DNA of 6,417 nucleotides from SFTJ01 sp905210415. GTDB lineage: Bacteria > Bacteroidota > Bacteroidia > Bacteroidales > Muribaculaceae. A program made the position numbers and the translations under genes. Position 1 is the first letter of the stretch, and every line of letters starts with the position of its first letter. Shown here in pieces: positions 1 to 5,409 of this stretch. Where the stretch lies: NCBI GenBank assembly GCA_902476295.1, contig CABSDC010000113.1, positions 1-6,417 on the forward strand, given 5' to 3'. A model generated the notes under the pieces. It ran no database searches. It saw nothing but the letters and a program-made list of their open reading frames with translations, and was not told the DNA's origin.

Positions 1-114
1 CCCAAATCGGTCATTAGGACGTAAATGTGAGATTTTTCTACTGCTTGAATACTTTCGGTTTTTATAAGGCATCTTTCGCTTGTTTTTAACTCGCAATAGC
101 TTGCTATTACTCAT
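1..114 (-). CDS. Small basic ORF inside repeat copy 1 (doubtful, runs off the edge)
   Basis: On the minus strand an ATG at 114 opens 38 codons without a stop to the window edge. The peptide begins MSNSKLLRVKNKRK and is rich in Lys, Arg and Ser. The frame is also open upstream of the ATG for about 17 codons. A second mini-ORF (114-158, 14 aa, MDFGVLEVQILIAF) ends in a TAATG overlap with this start, a layout that permits translational coupling. The copy 2 equivalent keeps the first 12 residues apart from codon-level changes, then diverges and ends after 33 aa because of compensating one-base indels. I have a vague memory of similar small proteins annotated many times in Bacteroides genomes. It may be real, or only the shadow of a conserved nucleic-acid element. 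No function is assigned. Confidence 0.25.
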   Translation of the reverse strand, partial: MSNSKLLRVKNKRKMPYKNRKYSSSRKISHLRPNDRFG

Positions 115-182
115 TAAAAAGCAATCAAAATCTGGACTTCTAAAACTCCGAAATCCATTCAATCCCTAATGACCGAATTGGG
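1..182. repeat. 182-bp terminal-inverted-repeat element (MITE-like), copy 1
   Basis: The first 18 bases (CCCAAATCGGTCATTAGG) are nearly the reverse complement of the last 19 (164-182, CCCTAATGACCGAATTGGG), so the unit has terminal inverted repeats. A second copy of exactly the same length lies at 3914-4095 in the same orientation. The two copies share a 41-nt identical core around an inverted repeat, AATAGC-TT-GCTATT (near 95-108), and differ at scattered bases elsewhere. There is no transposase, so this looks like a non-autonomous element or a dispersed intergenic repeat. The window begins exactly at the element edge, so any flanking duplication on the left cannot be seen. The minus strand carries a small open frame (see 1-114). 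Confidence 0.8.
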
Positions 183-184
183 AT

Positions 185-229
185 TATCCCTCACACAGAA
201 TGTCTTTTGCAGAGTCTGTGTGAGGGATA
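185..229 (-). terminator. Perfect 15-bp hairpin downstream of the serpin gene
   Basis: TATCCCTCACACAGA (185-199) and its exact reverse complement (215-229) flank a 15-nt loop. It lies 39 bases past the serpin stop codon on the minus strand, where the transcript of the protease-serpin operon should end. No U-tract follows the stem on the minus strand (the sequence runs straight into the repeat end at 182), so it is not a textbook rho-independent terminator. It could instead be a 3' stabilising hairpin or a bidirectional structure. Confidence 0.6.
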
Positions 230-268
230 GTTGTCTATATCATATTTCTGATGGGATAAATTGGCGTA

Positions 269-1495
269 TTATACATCGCCAACTTTACCCAAGAATAGTA
301 CTGTGCCCGAAGTGCATTCTTTTATGAGCCATAAGAAAGGTCGGTCAACTAATAGGGTGAGAGGGATACCTTCACTTGGATCAAATGCCCCCCATCCAAT
401 TATTGTTGATGTCGTCACCTTGACCTCGGTGCCTTTTTCGTCCACTTTTACGGAAATATACTGCTTGTAATCTGAGAGAGCTTTGGCGCTAGTGTACATT
501 TTGGGGAAAACTTCACCTGCCAGATGGCTAATGCCAACATCGCTCAGTATATCCAGAATGCGATAAGTGTCGGTGCTTTCAAAACGAGGCATCGTAATGG
601 TTACATTGCCAGATATGCGTTGCATGTCCTTTAGGTCTTTATTGATTAGTTCGTCTAACGCCTGAGACACAGTCGCCCCCTCGTCAGGAAGTATAATGTC
701 CATTACGAATGCGCCATTGCCGTAAGAGAGTGATGCCGCTTTAAAATTGTTGCCGATATAGAAACTGCCATATTCGCTGCGGTGCATCATATTGACCGTT
801 TTATCGCCATTCTCGCCATGGAATGTATATGTCTTATTTTCGTCAACAGAAAATTTGTCTTTCCATTGCCCGCAGAAATATGTTGTATTGTTAATGGTGA
901 GGTCATCGTAGACATCTTTTGGGCCGTTGGATTTTAGAATTTCGGCAACGGCAGAGTAGATTGGTTCGTTTGTGTTTTGTTTATACCAATTTGTGATATC
1001 TCCGAATGTGTTGAATGACTGAAGAATTGCGCCATAATACTCTTTGTTTGTGTTGACGAAATTGTTATTAAACGACACAGAAGAATTTGCCCAAAGGGCG
1101 TTGACAAATTGGATTTTTGTCTTTTTGTCGGTTTTTGCAATGCCGTCATTGAGTTTTTTATAATACTCGTTGATTTCGTCAAGGTTGGTTCCAGCCTCAT
1201 TGAGAGCTGACACAATTTCCTGTAATGTCTCTCCATCAGAGCCGTTTGCAAGCATTGCAAGAGTTTGTGAGATGCTATAAGGGGAAATAGCTGTGGAAAC
1301 TGGGTTGTCTTTGTCGAGTCTTGCTTTCAGAAGACGATAGCCGAGGTTGTTTTGCTTTTTCATTGTCATGGTTTCGCATGGCGTTAACCCAATCTGCATA
1401 GGCGGATTGTTTTTTTCTTCTGTCGGTTCATTGTCAGAGCAGGCAGGAATGGCAAATATAATCAATGCCAAAGTTATTAGTTTCAATAGTTTCAT
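269..1495 (-). CDS. Serpin-family protease inhibitor, lipoprotein
   Basis: A 408-aa serpin, normal size for the family. The start chosen is the ATG at 1495. It follows the upstream stop by 16 nt and begins directly with a lipoprotein signal: a hydrophobic stretch at residues 3-16 and a lipobox IPAC with lipidated Cys19. The frame is open for 63 codons further upstream, but that stretch overlaps the protease gene and would bury the signal peptide. Cys19 is followed by SDNE, an acidic run resembling Bacteroidetes surface-export signals. Serpin landmarks are the helix-B/shutter motif SPYSISQTLAML (71-82), the strand motif YFCGQWKDKF (206-215), PRFEST (303-308), the hinge DEKGTE (352-357) and the C-terminal PFLWLI (386-391). 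Counting from hinge Gly355 as P15 puts P1-P1' near Gly369-Ala370, with Trp368 and Phe371 next to it. P14 and P8 are Thr as in inhibitory serpins, but P12-P9 are V-K-V-T rather than small residues, so efficient inhibition is uncertain. It is the second gene of an operon with the C10 protease. Confidence 0.92.
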   Translation of the reverse strand: MKLLKLITLALIIFAIPACSDNEPTEEKNNPPMQIGLTPCETMTMKKQNNLGYRLLKARLDKDNPVSTAISPYSISQTLAMLANGSDGETLQEIVSALNEAGTNLDEINEYYKKLNDGIAKTDKKTKIQFVNALWANSSVSFNNNFVNTNKEYYGAILQSFNTFGDITNWYKQNTNEPIYSAVAEILKSNGPKDVYDDLTINNTTYFCGQWKDKFSVDENKTYTFHGENGDKTVNMMHRSEYGSFYIGNNFKAASLSYGNGAFVMDIILPDEGATVSQALDELINKDLKDMQRISGNVTITMPRFESTDTYRILDILSDVGISHLAGEVFPKMYTSAKALSDYKQYISVKVDEKGTEVKVTTSTIIGWGAFDPSEGIPLTLLVDRPFLWLIKECTSGTVLFLGKVGDV

Positions 1496-1511
1496 ATCAT
1501 TTATTTTAGAG

Positions 1512-2963
1512 TTAGTACTTTTCTTGAATGTCGTAGAATATTTTAGATACTTTGTCGTAGATGACCATGATTTGTTGATTGCCGTTAGTGTGAGGGTAGC
1601 TCCAATAAGGATTTTGTATGAATTGGTTGTACTCAGGGTGTAAAACGCCGTTTTCAATAAAGCCGTAATTAATAAATGCGGCACTATATAAGTTGTTGTC
1701 TTGAGAACCAGAATGTCCCCAGTTCATTCTAAAATATATGTGGTCTTCCAATTTAATATCTTCCTCTTTGCTGTCATTACCTGAGGCGTTTGAAAACATG
1801 CTTTGGTCTATGTGATCAAATTCCCATTCGGTAATATTATGGTCAGGATCCCAAATATATGTTACGTGAGCATAAGTGCTTTCTGCGGCATATCCGTTGA
1901 TAAGAAAAATATGAGCAATGTTATCGTAAGAATTGTCTTCTTTTTTGGCTTTTCCTGTGGCACATACAATAACTGGATCTGAACTAATTAGATTTGAGTA
2001 GATTGTGAAATAATTGTAAGAATTAGCCTCTTTACAGGTGAGCTTATATGTGTTTAAAGCTTTCTTGATTTCATCACTTGAAACATAAGAGCCAGTTATG
2101 CCATAGGAAACGTTCATTTGCTTCCCTAAATATCCCAGGAAAGATGCGGTGTGATTATAAGTGCCTGATGATGAAATTGATTTTTCCATTTGGGACCAAC
2201 TTGACGTAGTAAAATTTGAGTATTGTGGCACGTCGTTTCCTGTATGGTAGCGTGCTTCTGTTGGCGTTACGCAGTCTCTATGGTTTTTGCTACGGAAGTG
2301 GTATATCACTTGCCCTGTGGCAACAGGTCCACAACCAACGACAGCCATTTCTTCCTCAATTCTTTTTGTGTACATATACCAGGGGTAGCTTTGCCCCCAT
2401 TCCGTTTTTACTATCGGTGGGTTCACCTCAGTGCGTTCCTCTATCACTGTGTCTTGTGGTATCCACATGCCTTGGCCATATCCGCAAGGTCTTATTGTGT
2501 TAATTATTTTAGGGGTCTCGAAAATTTTCCAAACGCCATTGATTTTGTTATAGTGATTAAATCGGAATTCCTTTAAATAATATAGTAGTCCATTGAGTTG
2601 ACGTAGATTCTCGTCATTTGGATTGGAGAAGTTTATTTCTCCAAAATCTGATTTAAGTATAACTGGAGAAAGTCGTTTGTCGGCAGCGATGATTTCCCAT
2701 CCATTTAAGAATTGAATGTAAAAAGCAAGAGTATCACCGTTATCAATCAAAGGTGTGATTGTTTTATGATTGGATTTTCCTGTTATATTCAGATACTTAA
2801 GCAGTGTACTATGTGATATATTGTAGTTAAAGGCGTGAGATTTTGCGCTTTCTGTTACTGATTGGGGAATAGTGTTTGTCATATTGTCAGCAAGAAACTC
2901 ATTTTCGGAGCAAGCTGTCAATAATGATAATGTCAATATTGTGAGTAATAAGTTGGTCTTCAT
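1512..2963 (-). CDS. C10-family (streptopain/SpeB-like) cysteine protease, lipoprotein
   Basis: A 483-aa secreted papain-fold protease precursor. The start is the ATG at 2963, which begins a lipoprotein signal with lipobox LTAC (lipid Cys18) followed by SENE. An in-frame start at 3059 would add 32 residues and lies upstream of the promoter, so it was rejected. Residues about 45-135 look like the C10 propeptide, with WEIIAADKRLSPVI (89-102) matching the family pattern that resembles 'GFVIVSADDR.PVL'. The mature domain starts near 185. EWGQ (188-191) supplies the oxyanion Gln, GCGPVATGQV (210-219) the catalytic Cys211, and AHIFLINGY (350-358) the catalytic His351. MNWGHSG (413-419) sits where the family usually has NWGWGG, so the Trp that normally follows is His417. 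The C-terminus runs about 65 residues past this motif. Family members degrade host and environmental proteins. The serpin gene follows after 16 nt, and the strong promoter at 2988-3020 should drive both. Base composition is visibly more AT-rich than in the sigma factor gene. Confidence 0.9.
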   Translation of the reverse strand: MKTNLLLTILTLSLLTACSENEFLADNMTNTIPQSVTESAKSHAFNYNISHSTLLKYLNITGKSNHKTITPLIDNGDTLAFYIQFLNGWEIIAADKRLSPVILKSDFGEINFSNPNDENLRQLNGLLYYLKEFRFNHYNKINGVWKIFETPKIINTIRPCGYGQGMWIPQDTVIEERTEVNPPIVKTEWGQSYPWYMYTKRIEEEMAVVGCGPVATGQVIYHFRSKNHRDCVTPTEARYHTGNDVPQYSNFTTSSWSQMEKSISSSGTYNHTASFLGYLGKQMNVSYGITGSYVSSDEIKKALNTYKLTCKEANSYNYFTIYSNLISSDPVIVCATGKAKKEDNSYDNIAHIFLINGYAAESTYAHVTYIWDPDHNITEWEFDHIDQSMFSNASGNDSKEEDIKLEDHIYFRMNWGHSGSQDNNLYSAAFINYGFIENGVLHPEYNQFIQNPYWSYPHTNGNQQIMVIYDKVSKIFYDIQEKY

Positions 2964-2987
2964 AATGTTATGTATATAATTACGAAA

Positions 2988-3020
2988 CAAATATAAGAAG
3001 ATGGTTTCCATAATTGCAAG
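2988..3020 (-). promoter_or_regulatory. Bacteroidetes sigma-ABfr promoter of the protease-serpin operon
   Basis: On the minus strand a -7 box TATATTTG (2988-2995) fits TAnnTTTG exactly. A -33 box with CTTG (3017-3020) stands 21 nt upstream, within the usual spacing. The -7 box ends 24 nt before the ATG at 2963, which leaves a short leader. This supports 2963 as the real protease start, because any start at 3059 would be upstream of transcription. Confidence 0.75.
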
Positions 3021-3196
3021 CGATAGGAAGACTTTTTTCAGAAAAAATGCGATTTTCAATGGAAAGGCAAAAAATGTGTGGAAAATTGTGGCTATGCTTT
3101 GGGTGTCAGTGGGATAGGGTGTTTGGCTTTTGTAGTGGAAAGCGTAGGATAACTTTGCCGTGGATGTCGCTTGTCGGGGGAAGGTTATAGATTGGT

Positions 3197-3214
3197 AATA
3201 AATTCGTATTTATT
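3197..3214. promoter_or_regulatory. Small inverted repeat upstream of the DUF2147 gene
   Basis: AATAAAT (3197-3203) and ATTTATT (3208-3214) form a perfect 7-bp inverted repeat with a 4-nt spacer, 34 bases upstream of the -7 box of the DUF2147 gene. It could be an operator, but AT-rich DNA makes such repeats by chance. The rest of the divergent intergenic region (3021-3248) shows no gene, RNA or longer repeat. Confidence 0.25.
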
Positions 3215-3248
3215 GTTCCAAAAGGTGTATTTTGCCAGAGAAAAGTGT

Positions 3249-3256
3249 TACCTTTG
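3249..3256 (+). promoter_or_regulatory. -7 box of the DUF2147 gene promoter
   Basis: TACCTTTG fits the Bacteroidetes -7 consensus TAnnTTTG and lies 29 nt before the ATG at 3286. A TTTG at 3231-3234 is a possible -33 box but stands only 14 nt upstream, shorter than the usual 19-21, so the upstream half is doubtful. Confidence 0.55.
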
Positions 3257-3285
3257 CAGGGTAAATTCAATTAGGTAAGAAAGAT

Positions 3286-3741
3286 ATGAAAAGGATTTTT
3301 ATTGCAATCGTGTGTGCTGTAGTGGCTGTTATGGCTGTGGCGGCACACGAACTCAACAACAAGGCTGATAACATCATCGGTGAGTATCTCACTGACCGTG
3401 GTGGCAGCAAAAGCAAGGTGAAAATCTATAAAAACGCCAACGGCACCTACACCGCTCAGGTGTTTTGGGTGGAAAATTCCTCCGATGCCAATGGCGCGAA
3501 GCGTAAGGATGTGAAGAACCCCGACAAGAGCCTGCGCAATGTAGACATCGATAAGGTTGTGCTTGTGAATGGCTTGAAATATCAGGCAAAGGACAAGAAA
3601 TGGGGCGGCGCTAAGATATACGACCCAACTAAGGGTATCCGCGTGAATGCAAGCGCAGAGTTCACCGATGCCAACACGCTCAAATTGCGTGGCACAATCC
3701 TCGGTGTGGGCAAAACTCTATATTGGAAGAAGATTAAGTGA
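3286..3741 (+). CDS. Secreted DUF2147-domain protein
   Basis: A 151-aa protein with a signal peptide: basic MKR, a hydrophobic core from Ile4 to Ala19, and probable cleavage after VAA at about residue 20. No lipobox Cys is present, so the product is likely periplasmic. The mature part matches DUF2147: an early GEYLTDRGGSKSKVKIY (32-48), the DVKNPDKSLRN block (75-85), WGGAKIYDPTKG (106-117), and LKLRGTILGVGKTLYW (132-147), which corresponds to the family's 'L.(V/L)RG..g...G.t..W' ending. The function of DUF2147 is not established; it is a small beta-rich fold common in Bacteroidetes and Proteobacteria. The gene is single, with its own -7 box upstream and a terminator downstream. It diverges from the protease-serpin operon and is richer in GC than it. 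The start is supported by the signal peptide and the promoter position. Confidence 0.88.
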   Translation: MKRIFIAIVCAVVAVMAVAAHELNNKADNIIGEYLTDRGGSKSKVKIYKNANGTYTAQVFWVENSSDANGAKRKDVKNPDKSLRNVDIDKVVLVNGLKYQAKDKKWGGAKIYDPTKGIRVNASAEFTDANTLKLRGTILGVGKTLYWKKIK

Positions 3742-3824
3742 TCGTATAGTTTCTGGCACTACGCTGGAGGTAATCCACAGTTTCGGGCTGTGCCCATGCG
3801 AACTGAGAAAGGAATAAGCATATA

Positions 3825-3867
3825 CCCCGCGATGAAGCAAAAAAGCTGCGTTGCGGGGAATTTTTTT
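3825..3867 (+). terminator. Rho-independent terminator of the DUF2147 gene
   Basis: CCCCGC (3825-3830) pairs with GCGGGG (3853-3858), and GAAGC pairs with GCTGC inside an A-rich loop with one mismatch. Seven T residues follow at 3861-3867. It lies 83 bases after the stop of the DUF2147 gene. A second, degraded copy of the same sequence stands at 5410-5452. Confidence 0.8.
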
Positions 3868-3884
3868 GCTTTGACGGATTATCC

Positions 3885-3908
3885 CCCAAATCTAATAACC
3901 GAATTGGG
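3885..3908. repeat. Collapsed remnant of the terminal-inverted-repeat element
   Basis: The sequence joins CCCAAATC, the left end of the 182-bp element, directly to TAATAACCGAATTGGG, its right end, with the whole interior missing. It sits five bases before full copy 2, separated by TTAAA. This looks like an internal deletion product or a footprint of an element that left. Confidence 0.55.
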
Positions 3909-3913
3909 TTAAA

Positions 3914-4095
3914 CCCAAATCGTCATTAGACCGTAAATGTAAAAGTTTTTCTACTGCTTGGAGTCTTTCGGCTTTTATAAGGTATCTTTTGTTTGTTTTT
4001 AACTCGCAATAGCTTGCTATTACTCATTAAAAATCAATCAAAATCTACACTTCTAAAATTTCGAAATCCATTCAAGCCCTAACGACCGAATCGGG
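3914..4095. repeat. 182-bp terminal-inverted-repeat element (MITE-like), copy 2
   Basis: Same length, ends and orientation as 1-182. The left end is CCCAAATCGTCATTAG, and the right end CCCTAACGACCGAATCGGG is close to its reverse complement. TTAAA stands immediately outside both ends (3909-3913 and 4096-4100), a candidate target duplication. It fills the gap between the convergent DUF2147 and Fic genes. Compared with copy 1 there are scattered substitutions, but the 41-nt core around AATAGC-TT-GCTATT is unchanged. Confidence 0.8.
3926..4027 (-). CDS. Small basic ORF inside repeat copy 2 (doubtful)
   Basis: An ATG at 4027 on the minus strand opens a 33-aa frame beginning MSNSKLLRVKNKQK that ends in TAA at 3926-3928. 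It is homologous to the 38-codon frame of copy 1 with changes R13Q, M15I, N19S, Y22T and S23P. A one-base insertion then shifts the last residues and brings the early stop. The upstream mini-ORF seen in copy 1 is broken here by TAG after eight codons. The mostly nonsynonymous differences argue against strong protein-level selection. Confidence 0.2.
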   Translation of the reverse strand: MSNSKLLRVKNKQKIPYKSRKTPSSRKTFTFTV

Positions 4096-4144
4096 TTAAA
4101 AAATGGATGGAAGTAGGCTGAAGAAAAATTTTATATTTACTGCT

Positions 4145-4165
4145 TAATGCTAATTCGGGTTAAAA
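4145..4165. repeat. Element-end-like fragment overlapping the 3' end of the Fic gene
   Basis: TAATGCTAATTCGGGTTAAA resembles the right end of copy 2 plus its flank (TAACGACCGAATCGGGTTAAA) with one gap and a few mismatches. The stop codon of the Fic gene (4160-4162) lies inside it, so element sequence may supply the end of that gene. The match is short and could be partly chance. Confidence 0.35.
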
Positions 4166-5194
4166 GTATTCTCTTACAGCAAACTCGAATTGTTCAATGA
4201 ATATCTTCTTGAAAGCATATAGGTTGTTCTGCTCATAAAAGATGAGTATAGCCTTTTTGTAATCAATTGAATCGACTGAGCGAAAACTGAGAGGACAGTA
4301 GCCATTGGCAATCAGAATTGCGTTGCATGTGATTCTGGCTGTTCTCTTATTGCCGTCGGCGAAAGCCTGAATGTAAGAAAGAAGCACGAGTGTCAACAGG
4401 GCCTTTTCAAACACATTGTTTTTGCTGTTTATAAGGTTGCAGGAATCATGCATTGCCTCACGTATCTGAAATTCATTGTCAAGGGGATGGTAGTTGGTTC
4501 CTGTGATGCCCACACGACGGTGACGTATGCCTTTGTCAACAGAAAGGCCTTCTGTGAGCAGTGTATGAATATCCTCGATATGGCTCAGCGTTAGGTTTTG
4601 TAGGTAGTCGGGATTCTCGAGAATAAAGCGTAGGGCATGCTTGTGGTTGAGAAGCATTGTTGCCTCTTCCTGTGTCTTGCCGTTGGCCGTCTTGCTCTCG
4701 CGTAGAAGCCGTTCTGTCTCCAGTAATGAGTAGGTATTGCCTTCAATCTGTGATGATTTCCAGCTTAAATCAATGCCAAGACGCTCCATCTCCTTATTAT
4801 ATTCATTTTGTGTCATTTCTTCAACGTGGCTGTGAAACTCGTTCTGAAGATTCTGAAGATGGGTCATCTCCTCGTTTGTGAAGAGTATGACTTTTGGTAA
4901 TTGTTCTCGTATGAGATCGAAATTGAATGAAGTCTGTATTTTTCGTTCATCCACATCTTGTGTGAAATAAGTATCAAGATTGAGTGGCATGAGAATATGA
5001 GCTTGATTTGATAGACGGTAGCGTGTTGCGCGGGCCTTACCTTCAACAATTACATCACCATGCTGTATTAATGATGCAATCATACGCTTTAGGGTAGCAT
5101 CGCTTCCGTCGAACTTCATCCCTTGTGCTATCTCGGCTCTCGATGACAAGGGGTTGTAATGCAGGTATTGCAATATTTCACGTGAGATATCCAT
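4160..5194 (-). CDS. Winged-helix/Fic-domain protein with His-to-Gln in the Fic motif
   Basis: A 344-aa protein read from the ATG at 5194. An in-frame TTG at 5218 would add eight residues, but it lies inside the likely -7 box, so the ATG is preferred. Residues 2-62 form a winged-helix-like domain (ISREILQYL, SRAEIAQGM, ATLKRMIASLIQHGDV). The Fic core follows. SSQIEG (147-152) fits the inhibitory helix motif [ST]xxxE[GN] placed N-terminal to the Fic fold (class II). GIRHRRVGITGTNYHPLD (222-239) fits the flap that holds the target. QAFADGNKRTAR (276-287) fits the active-site loop HxFx[DE]GNxRxxR except that the first residue is Gln276 (codon 4367-4369). Fic enzymes usually move AMP from ATP to a hydroxyl group with that His as base, so this protein may be inactive, altered in chemistry or purely regulatory. 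The protein looks full length and undamaged. It probably acts in the cytoplasm and may bind DNA. It is a single gene, convergent with DUF2147. Confidence 0.88.
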   Translation of the reverse strand: MDISREILQYLHYNPLSSRAEIAQGMKFDGSDATLKRMIASLIQHGDVIVEGKARATRYRLSNQAHILMPLNLDTYFTQDVDERKIQTSFNFDLIREQLPKVILFTNEEMTHLQNLQNEFHSHVEEMTQNEYNKEMERLGIDLSWKSSQIEGNTYSLLETERLLRESKTANGKTQEEATMLLNHKHALRFILENPDYLQNLTLSHIEDIHTLLTEGLSVDKGIRHRRVGITGTNYHPLDNEFQIREAMHDSCNLINSKNNVFEKALLTLVLLSYIQAFADGNKRTARITCNAILIANGYCPLSFRSVDSIDYKKAILIFYEQNNLYAFKKIFIEQFEFAVREYF

Positions 5195-5215
5195 ATTAAT
5201 AGTCTTGAATCGGTG

Positions 5216-5223
5216 CAAATATA
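5216..5223 (-). promoter_or_regulatory. -7 box of the Fic gene promoter
   Basis: TATATTTG on the minus strand fits TAnnTTTG and lies 21 nt before the ATG at 5194. The alternative TTG start at 5216-5218 is part of this box, so it cannot be translated from a transcript begun here. No clear -33 TTTG lies at the expected distance, which may mean the promoter needs an activator. Confidence 0.55.
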
Positions 5224-5225
5224 CT

Positions 5226-5293
5226 GATTTTACCGTGTTTATCGGCTCATGAAGAGCCGTAAAATCGCGATTTTAAGCAAAATTTGAGCCGAT
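5226..5293. promoter_or_regulatory. Cluster of palindromes upstream of the Fic gene (possible operator)
   Basis: CGGCTC-ATGAA-GAGCCG (5243-5259) is a perfect 6-bp inverted repeat. It is followed at once by a perfect 16-bp palindrome TAAAATCGCGATTTTA (5260-5275). A further GAGCCGAT (5286-5293) is the reverse complement of ATCGGCTC (5241-5248). A single half-site GATTTTA (5226-5232) abuts the -7 box. Such spacing suits a dimeric DNA-binding protein, possibly the winged-helix domain of the Fic protein itself. The first inverted repeat could also form an RNA hairpin. Confidence 0.5.
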
Positions 5294-5409
5294 TCTAACA
5301 ATTTACTCGATTCTCAGAGGTGCGATTCTTATCCCATAGGGGCTTGATTGTAAATCTCTTTGATTGGCGTTTTGTGGGAAGACGAAGATGACAAACAAAG
5401 GATGTATCT

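Noticed and set aside
1496..1684. N-terminal 63-residue extension of the serpin
   Set aside because: It overlaps the end of the C10 protease gene and would place the lipoprotein signal inside the protein; the ATG at 1495 starts exactly at the signal peptide.
2216..2576. Plus-strand frames of 95 and 117 codons
   Set aside because: They are antisense to the central catalytic region of the C10 protease and have no recognisable features.
2964..3059. N-terminal 32-residue extension of the C10 protease
   Set aside because: It would start upstream of the promoter at 2988-3020 and hide the lipobox signal that begins at the ATG 2963.
3776..3792. CACAG-CTGTG hairpin after the DUF2147 gene
   Set aside because: The stem is only five pairs with no T-run; the much stronger terminator at 3825-3867 explains the end of this transcript.
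1..4095. CRISPR or direct-repeat array
   Set aside because: There are only two full copies of the 182-bp unit almost 4 kb apart, with inverted ends and no regular spacers or cas genes.
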